A stretch of 8,061 bases of DNA from IDS-8 sp964491485 (GTDB taxonomy: Bacteria; Pseudomonadota; Gammaproteobacteria; Steroidobacterales; Woeseiaceae): the NCBI GenBank assembly GCA_964491485.1, contig CAZBGV010000149.1:1-8061 (forward strand), in the 5' to 3' direction. Made by a program: the position numbers and the translations under genes. Shown here one piece after another: positions 1 through 5,862 of the stretch. Every line of letters begins with the position of its first letter. Position 1 is the stretch's first letter. The notes under the pieces are model-generated. The model was not told the DNA's origin and ran no database searches. It saw only the letters and a program-made list of their open reading frames with translations.

Positions 1-36
1 GGCGACCCGGATCCCGGGGTCGCCCGCATGGCGGGC
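1..36. repeat. Overlapping inverted repeats at the left edge
   Basis: Two dyads overlap here. GGCGACCC (1-8) is complementary to GGGTCGCC (17-24). GCCCGC (22-27) is complementary to GCGGGC (31-36) around an ATG loop. They share bases 22-24, so as RNA only one could form fully. No T-run follows, so this is not a standard intrinsic terminator. It may be the 3' end of an upstream transcript outside the window or simply GC-rich structure. The rest of 37-138 holds no gene or convincing promoter that I can see. Confidence 0.35.
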
Positions 37-138
37 TCCTACGGCGCAATTACATCCGACCCCGGCCGGTTTGGCAGGCGGCGGCGACCTGTGGAACACT
101 GCCGCGGTTTACGTCCAGACGCCCGGAGCCCGCGTTCG

Positions 139-1401
139 ATGAAGCATTTTCCCGCCTTCCTGTCTGCGGCGGTCGTCCTCCCGTTCGCCGGCTGCGGCCT
201 CGCCACCGGCGACGCCGAGGCGGCCGAGCCTGCCCGCATCTACGATCTCGAGTACGTCGTGACCATGGATCCGGCCGCGGGGGGCGCGCTGGTGCAGCTC
301 TCGCTCGAGCAGGACGACGCCTACCTGCGCGAGCTCGACATGTCGCTGCTCGGGGGCCGGCTGAGCGACGTCGCGGGCGACGGCGAGGTGTCCGTAAGAG
401 ACGGCCGCGCCGTGTGGCGGCCACCGAAGAACGGCGGGAAGCTCCGCTGGTTCGCGAGCCTCGAGCACCTGCGGGACGAGGACGAGTACGACGCCTACGT
501 CACCGACGACTGGGCGCTGTTTCGCGGCGAAGACATCGTTCCGTCGGCAGTCACGCGCACGCTCAAGCGCGCCCGCAGCCGCACGTGGCTCGAGTTCCGC
601 ATGCCGCACGGCTGGTCCTCGGTCACCCCCTATGCCGGCACGAACGACCGCTACGAGATCGACAATCCCGAGCGGCGCTTCGACACGCCGACCGGCTGGA
701 TCGTGCTCGGCCACCTCGGCGTGCGCTACGACACGATCTCCGGCATCCGCACGAAGGTGGCCGGGCCCGTAAACCAGGGCGTGCGCCGCATAGACATGCT
801 CGCGCTGCTGCGCTGGACGCTGCCCGAGCTCCTGCGCATCCTGCCCGATTTTCCGCACCGGCTGACGATCGTCAGCGCCGGCGACCCGATGTGGCGAGGC
901 GCCCTCTCCGCGCCGCAGTCGCTGTACCTGCACGCCGAGCGCCCGCTGATCAGCGAGAACGGCACCAGCACCCTGCTGCACGAGGTGGTGCACGTCGGGC
1001 TCGGCGTCGGCGCCGGGCACGGCGCCGACTGGGTGGTCGAAGGGCTTGCCGAATACTACAGTCTGGAGATGCTGCGGCGCAGCGGTACGATCGGCGGGCG
1101 GCGCTACGAGCTCGCCCGCGAGGGCCTCGCGGAGTGGGGTCGCGACGTGGAGAACCTCTGCACGCGGCACTCGAGCGGCAGCCGCACGGCACGCGCCGTG
1201 ACGGTGCTGGCGCGCGTCGACGCCGAGATACGCGACAAGTCCGGCGGACGCGGCAGCCTGGACGACGTGCTCGCCGCGCTGGCGGAGAGCGGCCGCAACG
1301 TGACCGTCGCGGCGCTGCGCGAGGCGGCGGCCGCGGCCGCCGGCGAGCCGGTCGAGGCACTCGGGGACCTGCCCGGATGCGAGACGGACGCGGCCTCGTG
1401 A
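139..1401 (+). CDS. Predicted lipoprotein, M61-like zinc metallopeptidase (HExxH gluzincin)
   Basis: This encodes a probable zinc peptidase of 420 residues, anchored in the envelope. The ATG at 139 is preferred over an in-frame ATG at 28 because it is preceded by GGAG (125-128, 10-base gap) and opens directly into a lipoprotein signal: K2, a hydrophobic stretch, then FAGC with the lipidated cysteine at 19. Gly at +2 suggests outer-membrane sorting by the Lol rule. The catalytic signature is HEVVH at 281-285 (zinc ligands H281 and H285, general base E282), followed by WVVEGLAEYY, whose E301 is the likely third ligand. Residues after that (LRRSGTI; then TARAV..LDAEIR-like and SLDDVLAAL stretches near the C-terminus) resemble the end of M61 glycyl-aminopeptidase-type catalytic domains. 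The N-terminal 250 residues look like a beta-rich domain. The spacing between the second His and the Glu is 15 residues, short for M1 enzymes (18) and for typical M61. The substrate is unknown. The FHA gene follows after 62 bases but has its own promoter-like signal. Confidence 0.8.
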   Translation: MKHFPAFLSAAVVLPFAGCGLATGDAEAAEPARIYDLEYVVTMDPAAGGALVQLSLEQDDAYLRELDMSLLGGRLSDVAGDGEVSVRDGRAVWRPPKNGGKLRWFASLEHLRDEDEYDAYVTDDWALFRGEDIVPSAVTRTLKRARSRTWLEFRMPHGWSSVTPYAGTNDRYEIDNPERRFDTPTGWIVLGHLGVRYDTISGIRTKVAGPVNQGVRRIDMLALLRWTLPELLRILPDFPHRLTIVSAGDPMWRGALSAPQSLYLHAERPLISENGTSTLLHEVVHVGLGVGAGHGADWVVEGLAEYYSLEMLRRSGTIGGRRYELAREGLAEWGRDVENLCTRHSSGSRTARAVTVLARVDAEIRDKSGGRGSLDDVLAALAESGRNVTVAALREAAAAAAGEPVEALGDLPGCETDAAS

Positions 1402-1448
1402 AGCGCCGTCCGGCATCCGGCGGGACCGTCACTTGCAAACGGGCGGAG

Positions 1449-1457
1449 TGATAAAAT
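1449..1457 (+). promoter_or_regulatory. Extended -10 element before the FHA gene
   Basis: TGATAAAAT matches the extended -10 consensus TGnTATAAT with one mismatch in the hexamer (TAAAAT, 1452-1457). It is the only AT-rich block in this region. No good -35 is seen at 16-18 bases; TTGCAA at 1433-1438 is only 13 bases away. A start about seven bases after the hexamer would fall on the ATG at 1464. The nearest Shine-Dalgarno-like GGAG (1445-1448) lies 15 bases before the ATG and would not be in such a transcript. Confidence 0.5.
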
Positions 1458-1463
1458 CGTCCC

Positions 1464-3482
1464 ATGGCTAACGAGAACAAGAAAGCCCACGAGTTAGCCT
1501 CCGAGAGCGACGAGGACACCTCCGAGCTCGAGATTCTCTGTGACACCCTGGTGAGCGGTTCGGAACAGGACTACGAGTCCGAATCCGATGCCGCCACGCA
1601 CTCGTTCGAAAACCTGGATCGGCGGCGCCAGTCCGAATCCTTCGCCGCGCTCACGTCGGAGCTCGAGGAGCGCGACGCCACGATCGGCCGGCTGGAGTAC
1701 GAGCTCGAGCAGCTGCGCTCGCGCCTTGGCGGCCTCGAGACCGAGATCCGAGCACGCGAAGCGGCCTTCGCGAACCTCGCGAAGGAGCTCGCTGAAGCGC
1801 GCGAGGCGCTCGCCGCGACGCGCGAGCGGGTCCAGCGCCGTGACGAAAAACTCGCGCACCTCGAAGAAGAGCACCGCCTGCAATCCACCCGCCTGGCCGA
1901 CACCGAGGGCGCGCTGGCGGAAGCCCGGCGCGCGGCCGCCGCGTCGCAATCGGCGCAAGGCGAGCTCGAAGCGACGCGGCAGGACGCGGAGCGGCGCATC
2001 GCGGCGCTCACCGCCGACCTCGAGCGCGAGCGCGAGGCGCTCCGGCGGGCGCGCGAGCGGGAGAAGGCCGACGCAGAGCGGCACGCGGAGCTCGAGCAGC
2101 AGCACGCCGAAACGCGCTCGCTGGTCGAGACCCTCAGGCAATACATCGATGGCCGCAAGGCGCAGTGGGAGCAGCAGGACGTGCTGCTGCGCACGAAAGA
2201 CGCGCTGCTCGAAGAGCAGCATCGCCGGCTCGAGCAATTCGCGAGCGAAGCCGACGAGCAGCGGCAGCGGCTCTCGGAGGTACAGGCAGAGGCCGGCGAG
2301 CTGCGTGCGCGCAAAGTCGTTCTCGAGGAGGAGATCGCGCGCCTGGCTGCCGAGCTGCGAGCGGCCAGCGGCGATGCCGAGGCGCGGGCCCAGGCCAGTG
2401 CAGAGCACCGCAACCTGCAGGCGCGGTACGCGGCGCTCTCCGAGCGCACCGAGGTCCTGCGCGCCGAAGCGGAGGCTTTGCGGGCCGGGGCGGACAGCGC
2501 AGGTGCGCTGGCCGCCGAGCGCGAGCGCCTCGCCGGCGCGCTCGCTGCGGCACGGGTGGAGCTGCGTGCCGCGCGGCAGCAACTCGAGCGCACCGAACGC
2601 TATGCCGACGAGCTGCGCCGGCAGATCGGCGAGCTCTCCGCCGCAGCGGAAGCGAGAGCCGCACCGCACCGCGAGCTCGAGCGCGCGCTCGAGGTCCTGC
2701 GCACGCGCAACGACGAGCTGGCGCAGGCGCTCGACGCCGAGCGTGCGAGCCGCGCCGAGCTGCAAGCCGGGGAGGAGGAGAAACGAAGGGCGCTCGCGGA
2801 AGAGATCGAGCGGCTGCGGCTCGACCTCACGCGCGCCGAGCAGGCACTCGCCGAGAACCAGGCCTTGAACGAGCAGCTGAACGCCGACCTGCTCGAAACC
2901 TCGACTTTCCGGGTCGCGCTCGAATCGCAGCTTGCGCAGTCCGACGAAAGCTACCGCAAGCAGGTGCAGGCGCTCGGGCGGGACGCGAAGAAGCTGCGCC
3001 AGCAGGTCGAGGATTATCAGCGCAAGCTCGCCAGCAAGGACGCGGCGATCGGGGTGCTGCTCGCGGAGCTCGCCGGCAAGCCGGGAGAGGCGGCGGAAAG
3101 CCCACCGGAGCCCGTGGTGCACCTCCTGCCCGAGCGCAAGCTCGCGGCGCCGGAAGAGCGCCCGGCGGCCCAGGACAAGGAGCGCGTCGCGCGCCTTCTG
3201 GTCGGCACGCTCGACGGCCAGGAGGTGCGCTTCCCGCTGTTCAAGAACAAGCTCACCATCGGCCGCACCGCGCACAACGACATCCAGCTCAAGGCACAGT
3301 ACGTCAGCCGCCGCCACGCGGTCATCGTGTGCGACCACGACAGTACCCGCATCGTGGACTGGGGCAGCAAAAACGGCATCTACGTGAACGGGCTACGCGT
3401 CGCGGAGAAGATCCTCGCCCACGGCGACCGGGTCACCGTGGGCACCGCCGACTTCCGCTACGAGGAGCTGGCGAAGCGCTGA
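1464..3482 (+). CDS. Long coiled-coil protein with C-terminal FHA domain
   Basis: This encodes a 672-residue, apparently cytoplasmic protein with no signal peptide or membrane segment. Residues 1-50 are acidic and probably disordered. Residues about 50-540 are almost unbroken Ala/Glu/Arg/Leu/Gln-rich heptad sequence, predicted as one long coiled coil; a more distinctive patch with LRQYIDGRKAQW lies at 224-235. A Pro/Glu-rich linker (about 537-575) leads to an FHA domain (about 575-668). The FHA phosphopeptide-binding residues are all present: G600-R601, S615 and H618 in VSRRH, and N637-G638 in GSKNG, followed by VNG and GDRVTVG. FHA domains bind phosphothreonine peptides, so a partner modified by a Ser/Thr kinase is expected, but none is encoded here. 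A scaffold or structural role is inferred; the true partner is unknown. The FHA call is very secure and the overall function is not. The large minus-strand reading frame over this gene is a composition effect. Confidence 0.93.
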   Translation: MANENKKAHELASESDEDTSELEILCDTLVSGSEQDYESESDAATHSFENLDRRRQSESFAALTSELEERDATIGRLEYELEQLRSRLGGLETEIRAREAAFANLAKELAEAREALAATRERVQRRDEKLAHLEEEHRLQSTRLADTEGALAEARRAAAASQSAQGELEATRQDAERRIAALTADLEREREALRRAREREKADAERHAELEQQHAETRSLVETLRQYIDGRKAQWEQQDVLLRTKDALLEEQHRRLEQFASEADEQRQRLSEVQAEAGELRARKVVLEEEIARLAAELRAASGDAEARAQASAEHRNLQARYAALSERTEVLRAEAEALRAGADSAGALAAERERLAGALAAARVELRAARQQLERTERYADELRRQIGELSAAAEARAAPHRELERALEVLRTRNDELAQALDAERASRAELQAGEEEKRRALAEEIERLRLDLTRAEQALAENQALNEQLNADLLETSTFRVALESQLAQSDESYRKQVQALGRDAKKLRQQVEDYQRKLASKDAAIGVLLAELAGKPGEAAESPPEPVVHLLPERKLAAPEERPAAQDKERVARLLVGTLDGQEVRFPLFKNKLTIGRTAHNDIQLKAQYVSRRHAVIVCDHDSTRIVDWGSKNGIYVNGLRVAEKILAHGDRVTVGTADFRYEELAKR

Positions 3483-3548
3483 CGGCGCCGTGCCCGGCAG
3501 GCCGCCCGCTCTACGGCCGCATGGCGAGCCGGCGGCCGGCGCGCGTCT

Positions 3549-3564
3549 TGTGAGAGCAATCACG
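3549..3564 (+). promoter_or_regulatory. CRP-like operator, 9/10 match
   Basis: TGTGA (3549-3553), six bases, then TCACG (3560-3564) matches the CRP-family palindrome TGTGA-N6-TCACA with one mismatch. It lies in the 203-base gap between the FHA gene and the first small membrane protein gene, whose remaining sequence is GC-rich without other clear signals. Its centre, 3556.5, is 41.5 bases before the start expected from the extended -10 at 3583-3591, which is the geometry of a class II CRP-activated promoter. Confidence 0.5.
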
Positions 3565-3582
3565 GCAAAGCGCCGCGCACGG

Positions 3583-3591
3583 TGCTACGGT
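3583..3591 (+). promoter_or_regulatory. Candidate extended -10 for the small membrane protein gene
   Basis: TGCTACGGT carries the TGn extension and a weak hexamer (TACGGT, matching TATAAT at the first, second and last bases). No -35 is recognisable, as is common at activator-dependent promoters. The predicted transcript start would be near 3598, giving a leader of about 88 bases to the ATG at 3686. It is mainly of interest because of its spacing from the CRP-like site upstream; taken alone it would not be called. Confidence 0.3.
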
Positions 3592-3685
3592 CACGCTTCG
3601 CACCCATCCCGTGCGGCCGCGCGCGGATCCTGCATCCCGGCTGCCGAGGCACGGCCCGAGCGACCAGACCGGTCACGGACGACGA

Positions 3686-3967
3686 ATGACGACGCCCAGG
3701 ACGGCGCACAGGGAGTTGGCATCCGGCGCGGCGGAGGACATCGCCCGCACCGCCGGGGAGCTGGCCACGAAGAAGATCTGGCTGCCCAAGCTCCTCTACG
3801 ACAGTCTTCCCTGGTTCTATCTCACCGCCGGCATACTCGCGTTCCTTGCGACCGTTTACGTCAGTACGTGGCTCTGGGTCGTCCCGCACTATTTCCTGTT
3901 CTCGCTGGCCTGCGTGCACCTCGGCTTCGTCGTGCTGCGCAAGCGGCACCGGGGCCGCCGCGATTAG
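3686..3967 (+). CDS. Small two-helix membrane protein, unknown function
   Basis: This encodes a 93-residue protein that I do not recognise as a named family. Residues 1-40 are polar and probably helical. Two hydrophobic segments follow almost without a gap (about 42-62 and 64-84), rich in Trp, Tyr and Phe, forming a likely helical hairpin. The tail RKRHRGRR (85-92) is strongly basic, so both ends should lie in the cytoplasm. The ATG at 3686 is chosen because it begins a compact protein; an in-frame GTG at 3611 would add 25 low-complexity residues. Only a weak CGGA (3676-3679) precedes the ATG, so the start is less certain than the frame. The gene may be driven by the CRP-like site and -10 upstream. 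The second small membrane protein gene begins 88 bases later on the same strand, so the two may be co-transcribed. Confidence 0.7.
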   Translation: MTTPRTAHRELASGAAEDIARTAGELATKKIWLPKLLYDSLPWFYLTAGILAFLATVYVSTWLWVVPHYFLFSLACVHLGFVVLRKRHRGRRD

Positions 3968-4055
3968 TGCCGGCCCGGATACCGGCCGTGGGCGGGCTTG
4001 ACCTGCCGCCGGTCATCGTGAACGATGCCCGCCTCGGTGCCGAGGGCGGGGCCTG

Positions 4056-4385
4056 GTGGATCGCGATACGTTGAAGAAGCTCCTGGCGCGCGAAGGCGCG
4101 CTCTTCGTCGCGCTCGTGTTCGTCGGGTTCGTCGTGCTGCCGCTCTGCATCTACCTGGTCGGCTCCGCGATGTTCGGCGCCTACGACGACGGCGGTCTCG
4201 TCGCCTTCTTCGGCGCCCTGCAGAGCGAGTTGCGTGCCGGCGAGCCGGCGGTGGCATTCCTGCTGTTTTCGCCGTGGCTCCTGTGGCAGCTCCTGCGCCT
4301 CACCCTCCTGGCCTTCCGGCGCCTCGCTCCGCCGCGCCCGGAGGACGCCGGCGCCCGCCGGGAGCCGCGCGCACGCAATTTGTGA
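4056..4385 (+). CDS. Small two-helix membrane protein, unknown function, GTG start
   Basis: This encodes a 109-residue protein of no family I can name. It starts at a GTG preceded by GAGGG (4042-4046, 9-base gap), a good Shine-Dalgarno match that decides the start. A short charged N-terminus precedes a hydrophobic segment at about 15-40 and a polar, acidic loop at 42-63. A second hydrophobic segment runs from about 64 to 87 (containing SPWLLWQLL), and a Pro/Arg-rich tail of about 20 residues follows. The positive charge of the tail suggests it is cytoplasmic. The 88 bases before it contain a bulged hairpin (3971-3988) without a T-run. The TGA stop (4383-4385) sits inside a perfect CRP-type palindrome, so the regulatory region of the next gene begins within this one. 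Confidence 0.72.
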   Translation: MDRDTLKKLLAREGALFVALVFVGFVVLPLCIYLVGSAMFGAYDDGGLVAFFGALQSELRAGEPAVAFLLFSPWLLWQLLRLTLLAFRRLAPPRPEDAGARREPRARNL

Positions 4386-4396
4386 CCTACGTCACA
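4381..4396 (+). promoter_or_regulatory. Perfect CRP-family palindrome
   Basis: TGTGACCTACGTCACA has both half-sites of the CRP consensus (TGTGA-N6-TCACA) without mismatch. The symmetry extends to six-base arms around CTAC and, past one unpaired base on each side, to AAT (4377-4379) and ATT (4398-4400). CRP, Vfr, Clp and other CRP/FNR-family regulators bind such sites. It overlaps the stop codon of the upstream gene and lies 132 bases before the ATG at 4528. The following stretch (4397-4450) is AT-richer than its surroundings and contains a GATTCC-T-GATTCC repeat (4397-4409) and a possible weak -10 (TTATGT, 4441-4446), which would put the site near -64. No convincing -35 was found. Confidence 0.65.
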
Positions 4397-4527
4397 GATT
4401 CCTGATTCCATTCGGTTTTTCGGGACCTTTCGGCTGGCGGTTATGTCAATCCTGGGGCATTCTTGAGGCACGCGCCGCCGCTCGCGACGACGCGGGCCGG
4501 TACACAGATCCAGGGTCGTCCGCAACG

Positions 4528-4899
4528 ATGTTTCAGCAGTTCCTCAAGTGGCTCGGCACCAGGCTGTTCCCGAGGGAAGCGCCGCCGGCTTCGCCGCGCC
4601 CGGTCGGGGTGCGGGTACGACCGCCCTCCGAGCGTCCGCAGGCGGGCGCACCCCGAGCGGCGAAGCGCGAGGTCGTCGGCTTCCGTTCCCAGGTCGACGG
4701 CAGGATCGAGGAAGCCGGCCCCGGCAAGAACGTGCTCGTGCGCAACCGCTTCGTCCGTGAAGACACCGGCACGCACGAGACGCTGAAGATCCTGGACGAG
4801 ACGCTGCTCCCGCCGGAGGAGGAAGAAGCCGGCATCGATCCCTACAACACCGGCCGCTTCGATCGCGCGAAGCACTGGGAAACGCGGTTTCGCAAGTAG
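4528..4899 (+). CDS. Small conserved-looking protein of unknown function
   Basis: This encodes a 123-residue soluble protein. Residues 1-14 (MFQQFLKWLGTRLF) could form an amphipathic helix that touches the membrane. Residues 17-45 are a Pro/Arg/Ala-rich, probably disordered linker. Residues 46-123 look like the conserved unit: a stretch with RNRFVREDTGTHETLKI (73-89), an acidic run PPEEEE (95-100), and a motif DPYNTGRFDR (104-113) close to the end. The sharp motifs suggest a conserved proteobacterial family, but I cannot give it a name or a role. The ATG at 4528 has only a modest upstream AGGG (4512-4515, 12-base gap). The frame is open well upstream, into the previous gene, but without a better start. 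The gene stands alone between a CRP-like palindrome and the promoter of the DUF1232 gene. Confidence 0.75.
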   Translation: MFQQFLKWLGTRLFPREAPPASPRPVGVRVRPPSERPQAGAPRAAKREVVGFRSQVDGRIEEAGPGKNVLVRNRFVREDTGTHETLKILDETLLPPEEEEAGIDPYNTGRFDRAKHWETRFRK

Positions 4900-4920
4900 C
4901 CGTCGCCCGGCGGCCGCAAA

Positions 4921-4949
4921 TTGACGCTTCCACGACCCGCGGGTAATCT
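4921..4949 (+). promoter_or_regulatory. Candidate sigma-70 promoter of the DUF1232 gene
   Basis: TTGACG (4921-4926, 5/6 match to TTGACA) and TAATCT (4944-4949, 3/6 match to TATAAT) are separated by 17 bases, the optimal spacing. Transcription would start near 4956 and give a leader of about 47 bases that consists almost wholly of the repeated hairpin element at 4961-4993. Confidence 0.5.
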
Positions 4950-4960
4950 CGCGCATTTCT

Positions 4961-4993
4961 CGCGGCGGACCTCCGCCGCGGCACGCGGCGGAG
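4961..4993 (+). promoter_or_regulatory. Leader with two mutually exclusive hairpins, one masking the ribosome site
   Basis: CGCGGCGGA occurs at 4961-4969 and again at 4984-4992, and its reverse complement TCCGCCGCG lies between them at 4972-4980. The middle copy can pair either with the first (eight pairs, ACCT loop) or with the second. The second pairing uses CTCCGCCGCG (4971-4980) and CGCGGCGGAG (4984-4993): ten pairs around a GCA loop. It includes the Shine-Dalgarno GGAG (4990-4993) of the gene starting at 5003. This is the geometry of a translational switch, although a chance duplication in GC-rich DNA is possible. Confidence 0.5.
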
Positions 4994-5002
4994 CGCGGGC
5001 GC

Positions 5003-5548
5003 ATGAGCCTCAGGGTGTCCTTCGATCTCGGCGACAGTGATCTCAATCACTTTCGCCTGATCATGCGCGAAGCCCGCAAGGTGGCCGCCCGGGCCGCGCC
5101 GGAGGAAATCGTCGCGGGCGCCGAGAAGCTGCTCGCGCGCGTCGGCGAGACGAGCGTGCCGCAGTTCATCCAGGACCGGCTGGACAACCTCGAGCTGATG
5201 ATCCGGATGCTCAGGGACATCGAGTGGCGCCTGCCCAAGCAGGAGTCGACCCGGGTGTTGAACGCCCTCGCCTACTTCAGCGAGCCGGACGACCTGATCC
5301 CGGACCACATTCCGGGTCTCGGCTTTCTCGATGACGCGATCATGATCGAGCTGGTCGCGCGCGAGCTCCGGCACGAGCTCGACGCCTATCGCGATTTCTG
5401 CGAGTTCCGCTCGCGGCGGCCCGCGGGCGGGCCGCGCTCGCCTGACGCGGCGCGCGAGGAGTGGCTCGCCGAGCGGCGCAAGGAGCTCCAGTCCCGCATG
5501 CGACGGCGGCGCAAGCGCAACACGGAGCGGCCGGGCATCTTCTCCTGA
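5003..5548 (+). CDS. DUF1232 (YkvA-like) domain protein
   Basis: This encodes a 181-residue protein whose central part matches the DUF1232 pattern: ALAYFSEPDDLIPDHIP (88-104), then a Gly-Leu-Gly-Phe-Leu turn and DD (110-111). The conserved DLIP and GxLDD elements are present. In the family this segment is a short hydrophobic helical hairpin, often described as membrane-associated; the biochemical role is unknown. Residues 1-86 are a helical, charged N-terminal extension, and 137-181 a charged C-terminal tail with a basic run RMRRRRKRN (165-173). The ATG at 5003 has GGAG at 4990-4993 with a 9-base gap. That site lies inside a strong predicted hairpin, so translation may be controlled. The gene converges with the minus-strand gene that follows, with a single base (5549) between the two stop codons. 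DUF1232 membership is confident; nothing in the context reveals its function. Confidence 0.88.
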   Translation: MSLRVSFDLGDSDLNHFRLIMREARKVAARAAPEEIVAGAEKLLARVGETSVPQFIQDRLDNLELMIRMLRDIEWRLPKQESTRVLNALAYFSEPDDLIPDHIPGLGFLDDAIMIELVARELRHELDAYRDFCEFRSRRPAGGPRSPDAAREEWLAERRKELQSRMRRRRKRNTERPGIFS

Positions 5549-5549
5549 G

Positions 5550-5834
5550 CTATGGCCAGTAGTACCAGCCCGTGCCGGCCAGCCCTGCCCACATCAGGAG
5601 CTGCGCGGCGAGCCACCACTTCTGCCGCATGACCAGGGCATAGAAACTCGCGCCCGCCAGCGCGGTCATAGCGGCGAACAGGGCCAGGCTCGTGCCCATG
5701 GAGGGAAACTCGGCCGCCACCCGCGGGTGATCGCCCACGAGCAGCAGGAACATGATGAGAACGGCTACCAGGCTCACCGCGATCGACGCACAGGAGCCGA
5801 GAACGATTCCGGTGATGACGGTCAAAGGTCGCAT
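5550..5834 (-). CDS. Small three-helix membrane protein, unknown function
   Basis: This encodes a 94-residue, strongly hydrophobic protein on the minus strand. Three membrane segments are visible: about 8-33, 47-69 and 73-92, the last ending in WYYWP at the C-terminus. The loop between the first two (GDHPRVAAEFPSMG, 34-47) is polar, and MRQKWW (68-73) forms a short basic turn. The first segment could be mistaken for a signal peptide but has no clear cleavage site. The ATG (5832-5834) is preceded on its strand by a GGGG run about nine bases away. It is transcribed divergently from prc across 134 bases and converges with the DUF1232 gene, so it is a single-gene unit. I do not recognise a named family. 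Confidence 0.75.
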   Translation of the reverse strand: MRPLTVITGIVLGSCASIAVSLVAVLIMFLLLVGDHPRVAAEFPSMGTSLALFAAMTALAGASFYALVMRQKWWLAAQLLMWAGLAGTGWYYWP

Positions 5835-5862
5835 GTGCGCTTACCCCGGGCAGCCTCCCGCG

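Noticed and set aside
28..138. An upstream in-frame ATG at 28 for the lipoprotein gene
   Set aside because: It would add 37 Arg-rich residues in front of an otherwise perfect lipoprotein signal and has no better ribosome site.
109..1416. A 435-codon minus-strand frame opposite the lipoprotein gene
   Set aside because: The plus strand has a lipobox, a ribosome site and an HExxH active site. The minus-strand product has low-complexity composition and no motif.
1406..1423. A hairpin after the lipoprotein gene as an intrinsic terminator
   Set aside because: The stem is only seven pairs with a bulged T, and no T-run follows; too weak to call.
1433..1457. TTGCAA (1433-1438) as the -35 partner of TAAAAT (1452-1457)
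   Set aside because: The spacing is 13 bases, too short for a sigma-70 promoter. The extended -10 alone is the better reading.
2000..2850. Recurrent GAGCGCGAG/GAGCTCGAG-type short repeats as a DNA repeat array
   Set aside because: They are irregularly spaced and explained by Glu-Arg and Glu-Leu codons of the coiled coil.
1494..3338. A 614-codon open frame on the minus strand opposite the coiled-coil gene
   Set aside because: The plus-strand frame has a complete FHA domain and heptad pattern. The opposite frame is open because of GC-rich, repetitive Glu/Arg/Ala/Leu codons, and its Arg/Leu-rich product has no recognisable domain.
3971..3988. A bulged hairpin between the two small membrane protein genes as a terminator
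   Set aside because: Seven pairs with a bulged C and no T-run; probably GC-rich background.
3490..4074. A 194-codon plus-strand frame covering the first small membrane protein gene in another frame
   Set aside because: Its product is Arg/Ala/Pro-rich without membrane segments or motifs, while the frame from 3686 gives a coherent two-helix protein.
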